Below are positions 33,607-42,695 of a DNA stretch of 64,000 nt, in pieces. Below the pieces are notes generated by a model that was not told the DNA's origin, ran no database searches, and saw only the letters and a program-made list of their open reading frames with translations. The translations under genes and the position numbers were made by a program. Positions within the stretch are counted from its first letter, which is position 1; the number at the start of each line of letters is the position of its first letter. The stretch comes from Bacteroidota bacterium (GTDB lineage Bacteria > Bacteroidota > Bacteroidia > Sphingobacteriales > Sphingobacteriaceae): positions 1-64,000 of the forward strand of contig JAMFRP010000033.1 of NCBI GenBank assembly GCA_026224775.1. The letters run 5' to 3'.

Positions 33607-36015
33607 TTACATAGTTTTAACAGATAGTGTTAACGGCTTTCCGTTCCATTTAAAATCAATTTCTCTATCGCCATTAGCATTAACAGCTATAATATAAGCG
33701 GTATTATTTGAGAATGATACCGCCTCAAATTGCTTATCCGCGATAATTAATTTAAAGTTTTTTGTTTTACCGATAAGATGTTTCGGCACAATGGTTATAG
33801 TATGCGTTTTATCGTTTCCGCTGGTTGTGAAATTAACCAGATCGTACTTGCCATTTTTTAATGAGTTGGGGTCTTTACCGTCATCATAAAACCATTGCGA
33901 TGTTGTTATGGCCGATGATTTGCCTATATAATATTTCAATGTAATTGATTTACCATCATACTGCTCGGTATAGGTATACGGGCTTGCCATTGGAATAATA
34001 CTTCCCGCTTTAACAAACAAAGGCAGGCTATCAATAGGCGCGCAAACATCGGCAGAGTCTTTATATGATTTATGGTCATTAAATCCTATCCACTCGCCTT
34101 TCGGGAATAATACCTTTTTGGTGGTTTGCCCCTTTACAATAACCGGCGCAACCAGTATTTCATCGCCCCATAAATACTCATCGTTAATGTTTGACAAGCG
34201 TTGATTTTCCGGCTCAAAATAATTCACACCCAATACCAATGGCCTGCCTGTAGTAGTATTTTTATAAGCCAGTGTATAATTATAAGGCAACATCGTATAC
34301 CTGAGCTTAATAAACTTGGTCACACGCAAACGTGTGGTATCATCCCAATAAATAGGCTCAGGAGAGTAATGTATCGAACCCGCGTGGGTACGCATTACAG
34401 GAGTAAATGCGGCAAACTCCAGCCAGCGCGAGTATAATTCCGGATCTTTATTTGGCTTGCCGTCTCCGCTTGTAAAGCCGCCTGCATCTGAGTGCATATA
34501 GCCCACACCATTTAAGCCCATGCTGATGATAATAGGGATTTGCGCCTTCAACCCGGCAAATGAACGGTCAATATCACCCGACCATGGGAATGTGGAATAC
34601 CGCTGCATCCCCGCGAAACCCGAACGTGGCAATAACAATATCCTGCTTTCCGGAAAATCTTTCCGGTATCCATCAAAAGCAAATTTGGCCCAGGTTAAAG
34701 CATAAGCATTGTGCACCTGTTTATTGGTACCCGCGGCATAAACCAAACTATCGTTATTCGCCTCCGGTTCGCCCAAATCAAACCACCAGCCTGCTGTGCC
34801 TTCTTTTATGCGTGCCTTGTAGAAATTCCAGTAAAATTGTTGTGCCGATGGTTTAAAAACATCCAGTAAACTTGAAGGTCCTGCCCAAAATTTCTCAAAA
34901 AAATAAGGAGAGCCTTTTTTAGTAATATCAGTCGCGAATAAATGCTGATCTACCGCCGCTTTATAATTCTCTGATTTCTTGGTGATATAAGTTTCGCTGA
35001 TGGTAACCACTTTAATATGGTTCTTCAACAAATTTGCCAGCATACGTTTAGGATCAGGGAAGCTATCGGGTGCCCAGTTATAGTTGCCCATGAACTCAGC
35101 TGCTTTGTACCAGTACAAGTCGAAAACCACCGCGTCAATCGGTATGCCTGCTGCACGGGTTTTGTTAACCACATCGGTAATTTCACGCTCCGATTTATAG
35201 CCATACCTCGATGAGATATATCCCATTGACCATCGAGGCGGCAATGGCTGACGGCCGGTTAGGAATGTATAATTTCTTAATACCGCATCCATATTTTCAC
35301 CACCCACAAAATAAAAGCTAACCAAACCCGAAGTGGTTTTGTAGCCTAACACTTTAGCATCTGTTTTACAAACATCAAAACTACCTTCGGCTGCATTATC
35401 CAAATACAAACCATAGCCACGGTTCGATACCATAAATGGGATAGAAATATTGATATCCGTTTGCCCAAATGAATAGTCGTAATGTGCCTGGTTGTTATTT
35501 TGCAATATGGTTCCTCGTCTGTTCAGATAAATAGCTTTTGATCCGCCGCCATAGAAAGCCTCTTTACCATCAGATTTAAAACTGATGACAGAACTATCGC
35601 CCATTTTAGCGTAATTAAATGCTTTAGAAAGCAAGTGATTCTGATTATCGATAAAACTAACCGACAGATCGCGTTTATCAACCAGCACTTTTAACGTTGA
35701 TGTTTTGATACCTGCGAAATTCTTATCATTTATATAAACAGCCTTAACATTGGTTGGCTGCCCGATGGTTGAGTAGCTTTTTACGACATCGCTCAGTTTA
35801 TGTTTATAGGTAACATTGATTACATCAGCGGTGTAAGGCGTTATTTCGATATAGCCATTTTTTGTATTGATTATCAGATCCTTGCCATTGCACATACTAT
35901 TTACGAAATCGTTCCCGGTCTGAGCAAAAGAAAAAGTCGGCGTAAGCACTGATAAAGTAAGCAACACCAATATGTTGCCGGTAATTGATTTAATAGATCG
36001 ATAAGCTGATATCAT
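33607..36015 (-). CDS. GH31 family alpha-glucosidase-type enzyme
   Basis: An 802-residue exported glycosidase (signal ISAYRSIKSITGNILVLLTL, cleavage after SFAQ). The GH31 signature is clear: VVFDLYWYKAAEFMG, the nucleophile D413 in WWFDLGEPE, the acid/base D481 in SGDIDRSFAG and the downstream EFAAFTPVMRTH. GH31 enzymes cut alpha-glucosides or alpha-xylosides, and this sequence cannot tell which. I placed the start at ATG 36015; the longer frame begins 17 codons upstream and would put extra residues before the signal. A CBM or lipobox is not evident. Confidence 0.93.
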   Translation of the reverse strand: MISAYRSIKSITGNILVLLTLSVLTPTFSFAQTGNDFVNSMCNGKDLIINTKNGYIEITPYTADVINVTYKHKLSDVVKSYSTIGQPTNVKAVYINDKNFAGIKTSTLKVLVDKRDLSVSFIDNQNHLLSKAFNYAKMGDSSVISFKSDGKEAFYGGGSKAIYLNRRGTILQNNNQAHYDYSFGQTDINISIPFMVSNRGYGLYLDNAAEGSFDVCKTDAKVLGYKTTSGLVSFYFVGGENMDAVLRNYTFLTGRQPLPPRWSMGYISSRYGYKSEREITDVVNKTRAAGIPIDAVVFDLYWYKAAEFMGNYNWAPDSFPDPKRMLANLLKNHIKVVTISETYITKKSENYKAAVDQHLFATDITKKGSPYFFEKFWAGPSSLLDVFKPSAQQFYWNFYKARIKEGTAGWWFDLGEPEANNDSLVYAAGTNKQVHNAYALTWAKFAFDGYRKDFPESRILLLPRSGFAGMQRYSTFPWSGDIDRSFAGLKAQIPIIISMGLNGVGYMHSDAGGFTSGDGKPNKDPELYSRWLEFAAFTPVMRTHAGSIHYSPEPIYWDDTTRLRVTKFIKLRYTMLPYNYTLAYKNTTTGRPLVLGVNYFEPENQRLSNINDEYLWGDEILVAPVIVKGQTTKKVLFPKGEWIGFNDHKSYKDSADVCAPIDSLPLFVKAGSIIPMASPYTYTEQYDGKSITLKYYIGKSSAITTSQWFYDDGKDPNSLKNGKYDLVNFTTSGNDKTHTITIVPKHLIGKTKNFKLIIADKQFEAVSFSNNTAYIIAVNANGDREIDFKWNGKPLTLSVKTM

Positions 36016-36186
36016 AAAATAGATGGTGATATTAAATGTGCAAACTGTAGGTTTATATTTTAACAACGGAGAAACAAATGTATTATAAGATTTTTACAGA
36101 ACAATACTTCAGTGTAGCTAATTTTAATTTCATGTCATCAATCTGTGAAATCAAAAACTAAAATCGGCTAATCCATTCAATAATAT

Positions 36187-36194
36187 TAATTTTG
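36187..36194 (+). promoter_or_regulatory. aguB promoter -7 box
   Basis: TAATTTTG matches TAnnTTTG and ends only 4 bp before the aguB ATG. Since transcription starts a few bases after the box, the aguB mRNA could be leaderless or nearly so. Confidence 0.55.
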
Positions 36195-36198
36195 CGGC

Positions 36199-37068
36199 AT
36201 GAGTAATGTAAAAGTAGGTTTAGTGCAAATGAGCTGCACTGCCAACAAAGAGCAGAATTTACAAAAAGCAGTAAGCAAAGTACGTGAAGCCGCCCAACAA
36301 GGCGCGCAAATAGTTTGCTTACAGGAACTATTTACCTCACTATATTTTTGCGATGAGGAAAATTACGACAACTTTGCTTTAGCCGAAGCTATCCCCGGCC
36401 CATCAACTGATACACTTTCATCCTTAGCAGCCGAACTAAATGTGGTAATTATCGCCTCATTATTTGAAAAACGCGCTATGGGTGTTTACCATAACACAAC
36501 CGCTGTTTTAGATGCAGACGGTGCTTACTTAGGCAAATACCGCAAAATGCATATACCGGACGATCCGGGTTTTTATGAAAAATTCTACTTCACTCCTGGT
36601 GATTTAGGTTACAAGGTTTTCAAAACCAAATATGCCACTATTGGCGTACTGATCTGCTGGGATCAATGGTACCCGGAAGCTGCCCGCATTACCGCTTTAA
36701 TGGGGGCCGAAATATTATTTTATCCAACTGCCATAGGTTGGGCAACCACGCAGGACGAAGCCACCAACAAAGAACAATACGATGCATGGCAAACCATACA
36801 ACGCTCACATGCGGTAGCCAATGGCGTACACGTAGTAAGCGTAAACCGTGTAGGCCACGAAGCTGGTGTTGATTTTTGGGGTGGATCATTCATAGCCAAT
36901 CCGTTTGGTAAATTGTTATATCAGGCATCTCACGGTAATGAAGAGATCATCATACAAGATCTTGATTTGAACAAATCTGATTACTATCGCAGTCACTGGC
37001 CGTTTTTACGGGATCGCCGCATAGATTCATATCAGCCAATAACAAAAAGATTGATAGATGAAGATTAA
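36199..37068 (+). CDS. aguB: N-carbamoylputrescine amidase
   Basis: AguB is a nitrilase-fold amidase that hydrolyses N-carbamoylputrescine to putrescine, CO2 and ammonia. The 289-residue protein has the catalytic triad E43, K116 (YRKMHIPDDPGFYEKFYFTPGD) and C153 (ICWDQWYPEAAR). The stretch KMHIPDDPGFYEKFYF is the hallmark of the plant-type AguB branch. aguA follows 124 bp downstream across a palindromic repeat, giving the agmatine route to polyamines. Confidence 0.96.
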   Translation: MSNVKVGLVQMSCTANKEQNLQKAVSKVREAAQQGAQIVCLQELFTSLYFCDEENYDNFALAEAIPGPSTDTLSSLAAELNVVIIASLFEKRAMGVYHNTTAVLDADGAYLGKYRKMHIPDDPGFYEKFYFTPGDLGYKVFKTKYATIGVLICWDQWYPEAARITALMGAEILFYPTAIGWATTQDEATNKEQYDAWQTIQRSHAVANGVHVVSVNRVGHEAGVDFWGGSFIANPFGKLLYQASHGNEEIIIQDLDLNKSDYYRSHWPFLRDRRIDSYQPITKRLIDED

Positions 37069-37078
37069 ATAACATAGC

Positions 37079-37169
37079 GTCATTGCGAGGAGCGTAACGA
37101 CGTGGCAATCCCAAACTATACAGAGCGGCTCTGTAAATCGGGGATTGCCACGCTATCGCTCGCAATGAC
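37079..37169. repeat. palindromic intergenic repeat between aguB and aguA
   Basis: Ends GTCATTGCGAGG and CTCGCAATGAC are complementary, with inner arms GTGGCAATCCC and GGGATTGCCAC. It matches the copy at 58369-58458. Confidence 0.95.
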
Positions 37170-37192
37170 GGTCTAAAAATATAAAAACAACA

Positions 37193-38227
37193 ATGAATAC
37201 TCCACCAAAAGGCTTTTCCTTTCCCCCCGAATGGGCACCGCACACCGCGACTTGGCTTAGCTGGCCGCACAAGGAAGAGTCATGGCCGGGCAAAATCGAC
37301 AAGATTTACAACCGTTATGCGGAATTTATCAAAGTAGTAGCCGAAGGTGAATTAGTGCGCATTAATGTTAAGGATGAGCAAATGGCTGCCTTTGCCAAGG
37401 AACAATTGATAGCCGTTGGCGCTGATTTGAGCAAAATTGAGTTTTATGAGTTCCCTACCAATGATGCCTGGTGCCGCGACCACGGACCCGCGTTTTTGAT
37501 CAACTCGGAAACTAAAGGGAAGGTAATTGTCGACTGGAACTATAACGCCTGGGGCAACAAATACCCCCCCTATGATCTGGATGATGTGATACCAACCAAA
37601 ATTGGTGAGCATTTCGGCATACCGGTATTCAACCCCGGTATTGTGATGGAGGGCGGCTCTGTCGACTTTAACGGCAAGGGAACTATCTTAACTACTACTG
37701 CCTGCCTCTTAAATAAAAACCGCAACCCTCATCTAACTAAAGAACAAATAGAGGATTACCTGAAAAACTATTACGGCGCAGAGCAGATCCTTTGGTTGGG
37801 CGATGGCATTATAGGCGACGATACTGACGGTCACATTGATGATATTACCCGTTTTATAAATGAAGATACTGTTGTTACCGTAGTTGAGGAAAACCCCAAA
37901 GACGAAAACTACCACATTCTCCAAGAAAACCTGGAAACGCTTAAAACTATGCGCCTCCTTAACGGCAAGCCACTAAATATAGTAGAGCTGCCAATGCCAA
38001 CGCCTGTAATCTATGAGGATCAGCGCCTACCGGCTTCTTATGCTAATTTTTACATTGCCAACGCTGCCGTAGTAGTACCAACCTTCCGCTGCGATAACGA
38101 TGCTAAGGCCCTTGAGATCCTGCAAAAATGTTTTCCCGATAGAAAAGTAGTGGGTATTGATTCCACCGATATTATTTGGGGATTAGGCAGTTTTCATTGT
38201 TTAAGCCAGCAGGAACCGGCGGTTTAG
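37193..38227 (+). CDS. aguA: agmatine deiminase
   Basis: AguA converts agmatine to N-carbamoylputrescine, the substrate for AguB. The 344-residue protein has the family blocks WLSWPHKEESWPG, NDAWCRDHGPAF, VMEGGSVDFNGKGT and DGHIDDITRF; the catalytic Cys is C336 in the C-terminal GSFHCLSQQEPA. Start ATG 37193 is normal. The stop is immediately next to the stop of the convergent gene at 38228. Confidence 0.96.
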   Translation: MNTPPKGFSFPPEWAPHTATWLSWPHKEESWPGKIDKIYNRYAEFIKVVAEGELVRINVKDEQMAAFAKEQLIAVGADLSKIEFYEFPTNDAWCRDHGPAFLINSETKGKVIVDWNYNAWGNKYPPYDLDDVIPTKIGEHFGIPVFNPGIVMEGGSVDFNGKGTILTTTACLLNKNRNPHLTKEQIEDYLKNYYGAEQILWLGDGIIGDDTDGHIDDITRFINEDTVVTVVEENPKDENYHILQENLETLKTMRLLNGKPLNIVELPMPTPVIYEDQRLPASYANFYIANAAVVVPTFRCDNDAKALEILQKCFPDRKVVGIDSTDIIWGLGSFHCLSQQEPAV

Positions 38228-39400
38228 TTATTCTTTAATATAAATCCACGGGACATTCAATAAACCTGACTTCACAGCTACATGTACAGACTGTAACGAC
38301 TGAATTTTGTCGTAAAAGTTGTTGTTTATGTGCAAATCTTTTGACGGAGCTGATGTATATTCCGATGTTTCAATTACAACATGGAAATATGCCCGACCAT
38401 TATTATGATATATGTATCTATTTAATATCTTGGAGATATAAATTTTAGGTGGCGATATGTCAAGTTCACAATTGACTACCATTACTAAAGAGATTGAATA
38501 AAGAAATGCAACAAGAACAAGCATTATTATTTGACCTTTTACAGCATTCTCAGATTTATCGTAACCATATCTCCATAATATTGCAGTAACTATTAGTCCT
38601 AATATCAGGATCGGTAAACACAATTTATTATAAGCCACAAAGTCATAATGTGTAATCATCGCAATCATACCTACAATTGTAGATGCATACATTCCCGCAA
38701 TAAGACTACCGTAAGCGCTGTTTCTTCCTGAAACCAACTTTATTAAGCCCTTACTAAATGCCAATAAAATCACCCCACATGCAGTATAAAGTATAATAAA
38801 TATTTTTATTACACCATTTTCTAAGATAAACTCTGAAAAAATCAAGCATAAAATAAATATTGCAATCCCACCACTATTGTATACCAAAGCAACACGTTTG
38901 GTCTTTTTAAAAGTAGACATTCTTTCTTCCTCGGTTTTGCCAAGATTAGTATCACCAGCAATTGTATTTAGATTATTTTGATAATTTACAGAATCTAAAT
39001 TCGTATATCTTTCGTTTAAATTTTTCTGTAACCCATTCAAGTCATTTATACTTGAATAATCTCTTATAGATATTTTATTTATTTCATCAATTGAATAAAT
39101 AACAATACGTTTATCGAGTACCCTATAACCTTTTACATCTTTATTTATTATTTCTTTTGATCCCCAAACACTTCTATATTTTATAGAATAATCCGATATA
39201 ATAACTTTCCTTTTATACAGGTTTACTATAGTTATTATCGAGCCTATCATCCCCAATATTGGCAACACAATGATTCCATGATTGTGCGTAAAACCATTTT
39301 TATTAGATAAAGTAATAAAAATCGTGAATCCAACCACCACAATTGCGGCAAGGCCATAAAGTATTTTACTAAATATTGAGGTATTGTATTCCTGCTCCAT
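38228..39400 (-). CDS. multi-pass membrane protein of unknown function
   Basis: A 390-residue protein. Two TM segments lie near residues 13-30 and 40-60, then a small soluble PH-like stretch (KVIISDYSIKYRSVWGSKEII), then about six further TM segments between residues 165 and 320, then a C-terminal soluble domain (ISPPKIYISKILNRYIYHN). It is AT-rich relative to its neighbours and no family is recognised. Its stop abuts the aguA stop. Confidence 0.65.
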   Translation of the reverse strand: MEQEYNTSIFSKILYGLAAIVVVGFTIFITLSNKNGFTHNHGIIVLPILGMIGSIITIVNLYKRKVIISDYSIKYRSVWGSKEIINKDVKGYRVLDKRIVIYSIDEINKISIRDYSSINDLNGLQKNLNERYTNLDSVNYQNNLNTIAGDTNLGKTEEERMSTFKKTKRVALVYNSGGIAIFILCLIFSEFILENGVIKIFIILYTACGVILLAFSKGLIKLVSGRNSAYGSLIAGMYASTIVGMIAMITHYDFVAYNKLCLPILILGLIVTAILWRYGYDKSENAVKGQIIMLVLVAFLYSISLVMVVNCELDISPPKIYISKILNRYIYHNNGRAYFHVVIETSEYTSAPSKDLHINNNFYDKIQSLQSVHVAVKSGLLNVPWIYIKE

Positions 39401-39471
39401 GTGATAAGTTTAATCGCTCTAAAATATAATTTATAATGTACTAATCAATAATAAATATCCTCTCCAACTTT

Positions 39472-39503
39472 TTCACCGACTTACCTCCCCCATTCACCGA
39501 CTT
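39472..39503. promoter_or_regulatory. direct repeat pair, candidate LytTR regulator site
   Basis: TTCACCGACTT occurs at 39472-39482 and again at 39493-39503, so starts are exactly 21 bp apart (two helical turns). The pair lies about 50-80 bp upstream of the -7 box of an operon that ends in a LytTR response regulator. LytTR proteins typically bind direct repeats with this spacing, so autoregulation is a reasonable inference. Confidence 0.6.
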
Positions 39504-39551
39504 CTTTAATCACGCCACCTATATAGCTTAGGGCGGCGTATGTTATCACTG

Positions 39552-39559
39552 TACATTTG
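39552..39559 (+). promoter_or_regulatory. -7 box of the LiaF-like/LytTR operon
   Basis: TACATTTG, a full TAnnTTTG match, ends 25 bp before the ATG at 39585. Confidence 0.6.
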
Positions 39560-39584
39560 ATCTATCATTTAAAACATAAAGATC

Positions 39585-39983
39585 ATGGATAGTCAAATTA
39601 ACAACACTCAACATAAATACAATAAAAACACAATAGCTGGTTTCGCTTTATTATTTATAGGTCTGGCAATTTTAACTAAGCATATTGGTTTCTTTTTATT
39701 CCCGCATTTTCTTTTTAGCTGGCCGATGATCATGATAATTGTCGGTTTAGCCATCGGTGCAAAGCATAATTTCAAAAAATCAAACTGGATTTTAATAACA
39801 GGCATTGGCGTTCTGTTTTTATTGCCTAATATTATACCTTCGTTAGGTGTAGCTGCGCTGTGGCCATTAGTATTGGTTGCAGTTGGTGTAAACATGCTTG
39901 CCAGGCACGACCAAAAATGGAACGGCCAGAAATGGGAAAAACGCAGCGACACTGAATTTCACAGGTTTGACAACAATATTTAA
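39585..39983 (+). CDS. LiaF-like membrane domain protein
   Basis: A 132-residue protein with three to four TM segments from residue 14 on (TIAGFALLFIGLAILTKHI, FSWPMIMIIVGLAIGAKHN, WPLVLVAVGVNMLARHDQ). This is the DUF5668/LiaF membrane domain without the soluble C-terminal domain. Such proteins accompany envelope-stress sensors. The next gene, 13 bp downstream, encodes a longer paralogue that does carry the C-terminal domain, so the pair probably arose by duplication. Confidence 0.85.
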   Translation: MDSQINNTQHKYNKNTIAGFALLFIGLAILTKHIGFFLFPHFLFSWPMIMIIVGLAIGAKHNFKKSNWILITGIGVLFLLPNIIPSLGVAALWPLVLVAVGVNMLARHDQKWNGQKWEKRSDTEFHRFDNNI

Positions 39984-39996
39984 TAAGATATAGATC

Positions 39997-40878
39997 ATGA
40001 GTATCGATATAGAAAATCAAAATCAAAAAAGCCCGGGCAACGGAAAAGTACTGGTAGGGTTGCTGTTGCTGATTTTGGGTATAGGGTTTCTGTTTCAACA
40101 ATTAGATTTCTTTTTTATCCCTAACTGGTTATTCTCCTGGCCGTCATGGCTTATTATATGGGGATTATATATGGGTGCAAGGCACAACTTCCGTAATTCA
40201 GGTTGGTTTATAATGGTACTTGTAGGCCTGGTATTTTTATCGGATGATATTTTCCCCGGTCACAATATGCATCATTTGATATGGCCGTTAGCGATTATAG
40301 CATTTGGTATATGGCTTATCACTAAGCGTAACCAAAGCTTTAATCAGGAAAAATGGGGACGTAAATGGGATGAAAAATGGGCCAGGAAACAAGGCTATAA
40401 TCAACCTTTTGAACCAATCATTACACCAGTAACGCCTGTTGAACCGGTTACTACCGAAAATGCAGGCACCCAGAGTTCAAGCACAACAATACCACCGGTT
40501 GGCGGCAGTTCAAGTTCCACAAATCAGGGCGCTTATAGGGGCGATGATTTTCTGGATGCCGTATCTATTTTTGGCGGGGTTAAAAAAACTATCCTCTCCA
40601 AAAATTTCAAAGGCGGCGAAATTGTAAACGTATTCGGTGGTGCCGAACTGGACTTTACGCAGGCTGATATACAGGGCCGTGTAGTGATTGACATTACGCA
40701 AATATTTGGCGGCACTAAAATTATCGTACCATCAAACTGGCAAGTAGTGTCAGATCTGGCAGCTGTTTTTGCCAGTGTTGACGACAAGCGCATTAACAGA
40801 GGCGTACTCGATAACGACAAGATATTAGTATTAAAAGGCGTATCTATTTTCGCCGGGGTTGATGTTCGTAGTTATTAA
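39997..40878 (+). CDS. LiaF-like membrane protein with C-terminal YvqF-type domain
   Basis: A 293-residue paralogue of the preceding gene with the same TM part (FFFIPNWLFSWPSWLIIWGLYMGARHNF). A Thr/Ser/Pro linker follows (residues about 145-175), and then a beta-helical domain with the repeats DAVSIFGGVKKTI, NVFGGAELDF, IFGGTKIIV, the LiaF/DUF2154 'cell-wall-active antibiotic response' type. In Firmicutes LiaF restrains a two-component kinase. Here the kinase is LytS-like, encoded next. Confidence 0.88.
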   Translation: MSIDIENQNQKSPGNGKVLVGLLLLILGIGFLFQQLDFFFIPNWLFSWPSWLIIWGLYMGARHNFRNSGWFIMVLVGLVFLSDDIFPGHNMHHLIWPLAIIAFGIWLITKRNQSFNQEKWGRKWDEKWARKQGYNQPFEPIITPVTPVEPVTTENAGTQSSSTTIPPVGGSSSSTNQGAYRGDDFLDAVSIFGGVKKTILSKNFKGGEIVNVFGGAELDFTQADIQGRVVIDITQIFGGTKIIVPSNWQVVSDLAAVFASVDDKRINRGVLDNDKILVLKGVSIFAGVDVRSY

Positions 40879-40900
40879 TTGTTGATAAAAAAACAAAATT

Positions 40901-41935
40901 TTGGTTACACCACAATTATCACCATCTAAACTCTACAGTTTGTTTGTAGCCTGCGGCCTGATATGGGCCGGGCTACTAACTTACATTGTACATAGTTTTG
41001 GTTTTATTTGGTACATAGCCTTAACCGATGGTATTGTAAATTCCATATTGCTTGCAGCAGCCTGTTGGCTCATCAACAACAACCTGCGCTATTACCAACC
41101 GGGCAAAGGCAGTTATATGAATTTGCTGATGTGGTGCCTGGTTCTTGCAGGCATTTGTACCGCTGGCTTCCGCGGGATCATCCCCTACCTCAGCTCTAGT
41201 CAGGCGTACATGAACTTTATTGCAAACTCCTTAACCATACGTTTTTGCACTAACTTTTTAGCGATAGGCTGGATGGCTATGATCAGTATGCTGTGGTATT
41301 CACAACTGGACCATAAAGAAACCGAAAAACGCCGCTCCGAAGCCGAAAAGCTGGCCCGCGATGCGGAGTTATACAACTTGCGCCAACAATTACAACCACA
41401 CTTTTTATTCAATAGCTTAAATTCCATCAATGCGCTGATAGGTTTTAAACCTGATGAAGCCAGAAGGATGATCCATCAACTATCCGACTTTCTGCGCGGG
41501 ACATTGAAAAAGGACGATCAGCTTTTAGTGCCTTTAAGCGATGAGTTACAGCATTTGAATTTGTATTTAGATATTGAAAAAGTAAGATTCGGTCACCGAT
41601 TGGATACGGAGATCAGTTGCGACAAGCATTGCGGCGAAGCCCTGCTGCCATCCATGCTGTTACAGCCATTGGTGGAGAATGCTATTAAATTCGGCTTATA
41701 TGATACCACCGAAAAAGTAACCGTAAGCATCCGTGGCGAAATTGATGGTAATAACCTGGTGGTGATGGTGCAAAACCCATATGATCCGCAAACGTCCCGA
41801 CCAAAAGGAACGGGCTTTGGCCTGCGTGGTGTGCAGCGAAGGTTATATTTATTATTTGCGAGAAACGATTTGATGGAAACACATCAAAATGATAATATAT
41901 TTACAACCATTATTAAAATTCCGCAGGTAATATGA
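40901..41935 (+). CDS. LytS-type sensor histidine kinase
   Basis: A 344-residue kinase. Four TM segments lie within residues about 12-135, followed by the His_kinase (PF06580) domain with phospho-His in LQPHFLFNSLNSINAL and then an HATPase (LLQPLVENAIKFGLY, then RPKGTGFGLRGVQRRL). The start is TTG at 40901: the closest upstream in-frame codon is a stop and no ATG precedes the first TM. It overlaps the response regulator by 4 bp. Confidence 0.92.
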   Translation: MVTPQLSPSKLYSLFVACGLIWAGLLTYIVHSFGFIWYIALTDGIVNSILLAAACWLINNNLRYYQPGKGSYMNLLMWCLVLAGICTAGFRGIIPYLSSSQAYMNFIANSLTIRFCTNFLAIGWMAMISMLWYSQLDHKETEKRRSEAEKLARDAELYNLRQQLQPHFLFNSLNSINALIGFKPDEARRMIHQLSDFLRGTLKKDDQLLVPLSDELQHLNLYLDIEKVRFGHRLDTEISCDKHCGEALLPSMLLQPLVENAIKFGLYDTTEKVTVSIRGEIDGNNLVVMVQNPYDPQTSRPKGTGFGLRGVQRRLYLLFARNDLMETHQNDNIFTTIIKIPQVI

Positions 41936-42681
41936 AACGCGCCTTAGTTATTGACGACGAACCATTAGCACGCATGGTAGTGCTGGAATATTTGCAGCAA
42001 TTCACCGATCAGATCGAAGTGTTGCAGGAGTGCAATGATGGTTTCGAGGGGCTAAAGGCCATCCAACAACACCAACCCGACCTGATATTTCTGGACGTTC
42101 AAATGCCAAAAATAAACGGCTTCGAGATGCTGGAACTGGTAGAGCAAGCACCATCAGTAATTTTCACCACCGCATTTGATGAATATGCCATCAAAGCGTT
42201 CGAAGCGCATGCGGTTGACTACCTGTTAAAGCCCTTCAGCAAAGACCGCTTCAACAAAGCCATCGAAAAATACCTGGCGCAATCACCCGCTCCTGCGCAG
42301 CAAACCAAAAAAACAGAAGAATTACTGGATGCTGTTGCCTCATCCCCTGCCCAGCATGAGCGTATTGTAGTAAAAACCGGTACCAAGGTAAAGATCATCC
42401 CGGTTCAGGATGTACAATATTTGCAGGCCGATGACGACTACGTAAGCGTTTTTACCCAGGAAGGCTCCTACCTCAAAAACAAAACCATGAACTTCTTCGA
42501 GCAAATGCTCGACCCACGCTATTTTGTACGCGTACACCGCTCCTACATCATCGCCATACAACAAATCACCCGCATCGACCCATACGAAAAAGACAGCCAC
42601 CTCGCCATCCTAAAATCCGGAGCCAAAATACCTGTAAGCAAATCAGGCTATGTGAAGCTGAAGGGGGTGTTGGGGATATAA
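41932..42681 (+). CDS. LytTR-family response regulator
   Basis: A 249-residue regulator. The receiver domain has D8/D9, phosphoacceptor D55 (LIFLDVQMPKINGFEML) and K100 (LLKPF). The LytTR DNA-binding domain covers about residues 145-249 (RIVVKTGTKVKIIPVQDVQYLQADDDYVSVF ... RVHRSYIIAIQQITRIDP). It is the last gene of the LiaF-like/LytS operon. The paired direct repeats at 39472-39503 are the natural candidate for its binding site. Confidence 0.95.
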   Translation: MKRALVIDDEPLARMVVLEYLQQFTDQIEVLQECNDGFEGLKAIQQHQPDLIFLDVQMPKINGFEMLELVEQAPSVIFTTAFDEYAIKAFEAHAVDYLLKPFSKDRFNKAIEKYLAQSPAPAQQTKKTEELLDAVASSPAQHERIVVKTGTKVKIIPVQDVQYLQADDDYVSVFTQEGSYLKNKTMNFFEQMLDPRYFVRVHRSYIIAIQQITRIDPYEKDSHLAILKSGAKIPVSKSGYVKLKGVLGI

Positions 42682-42695
42682 TATCATCTGATAAA

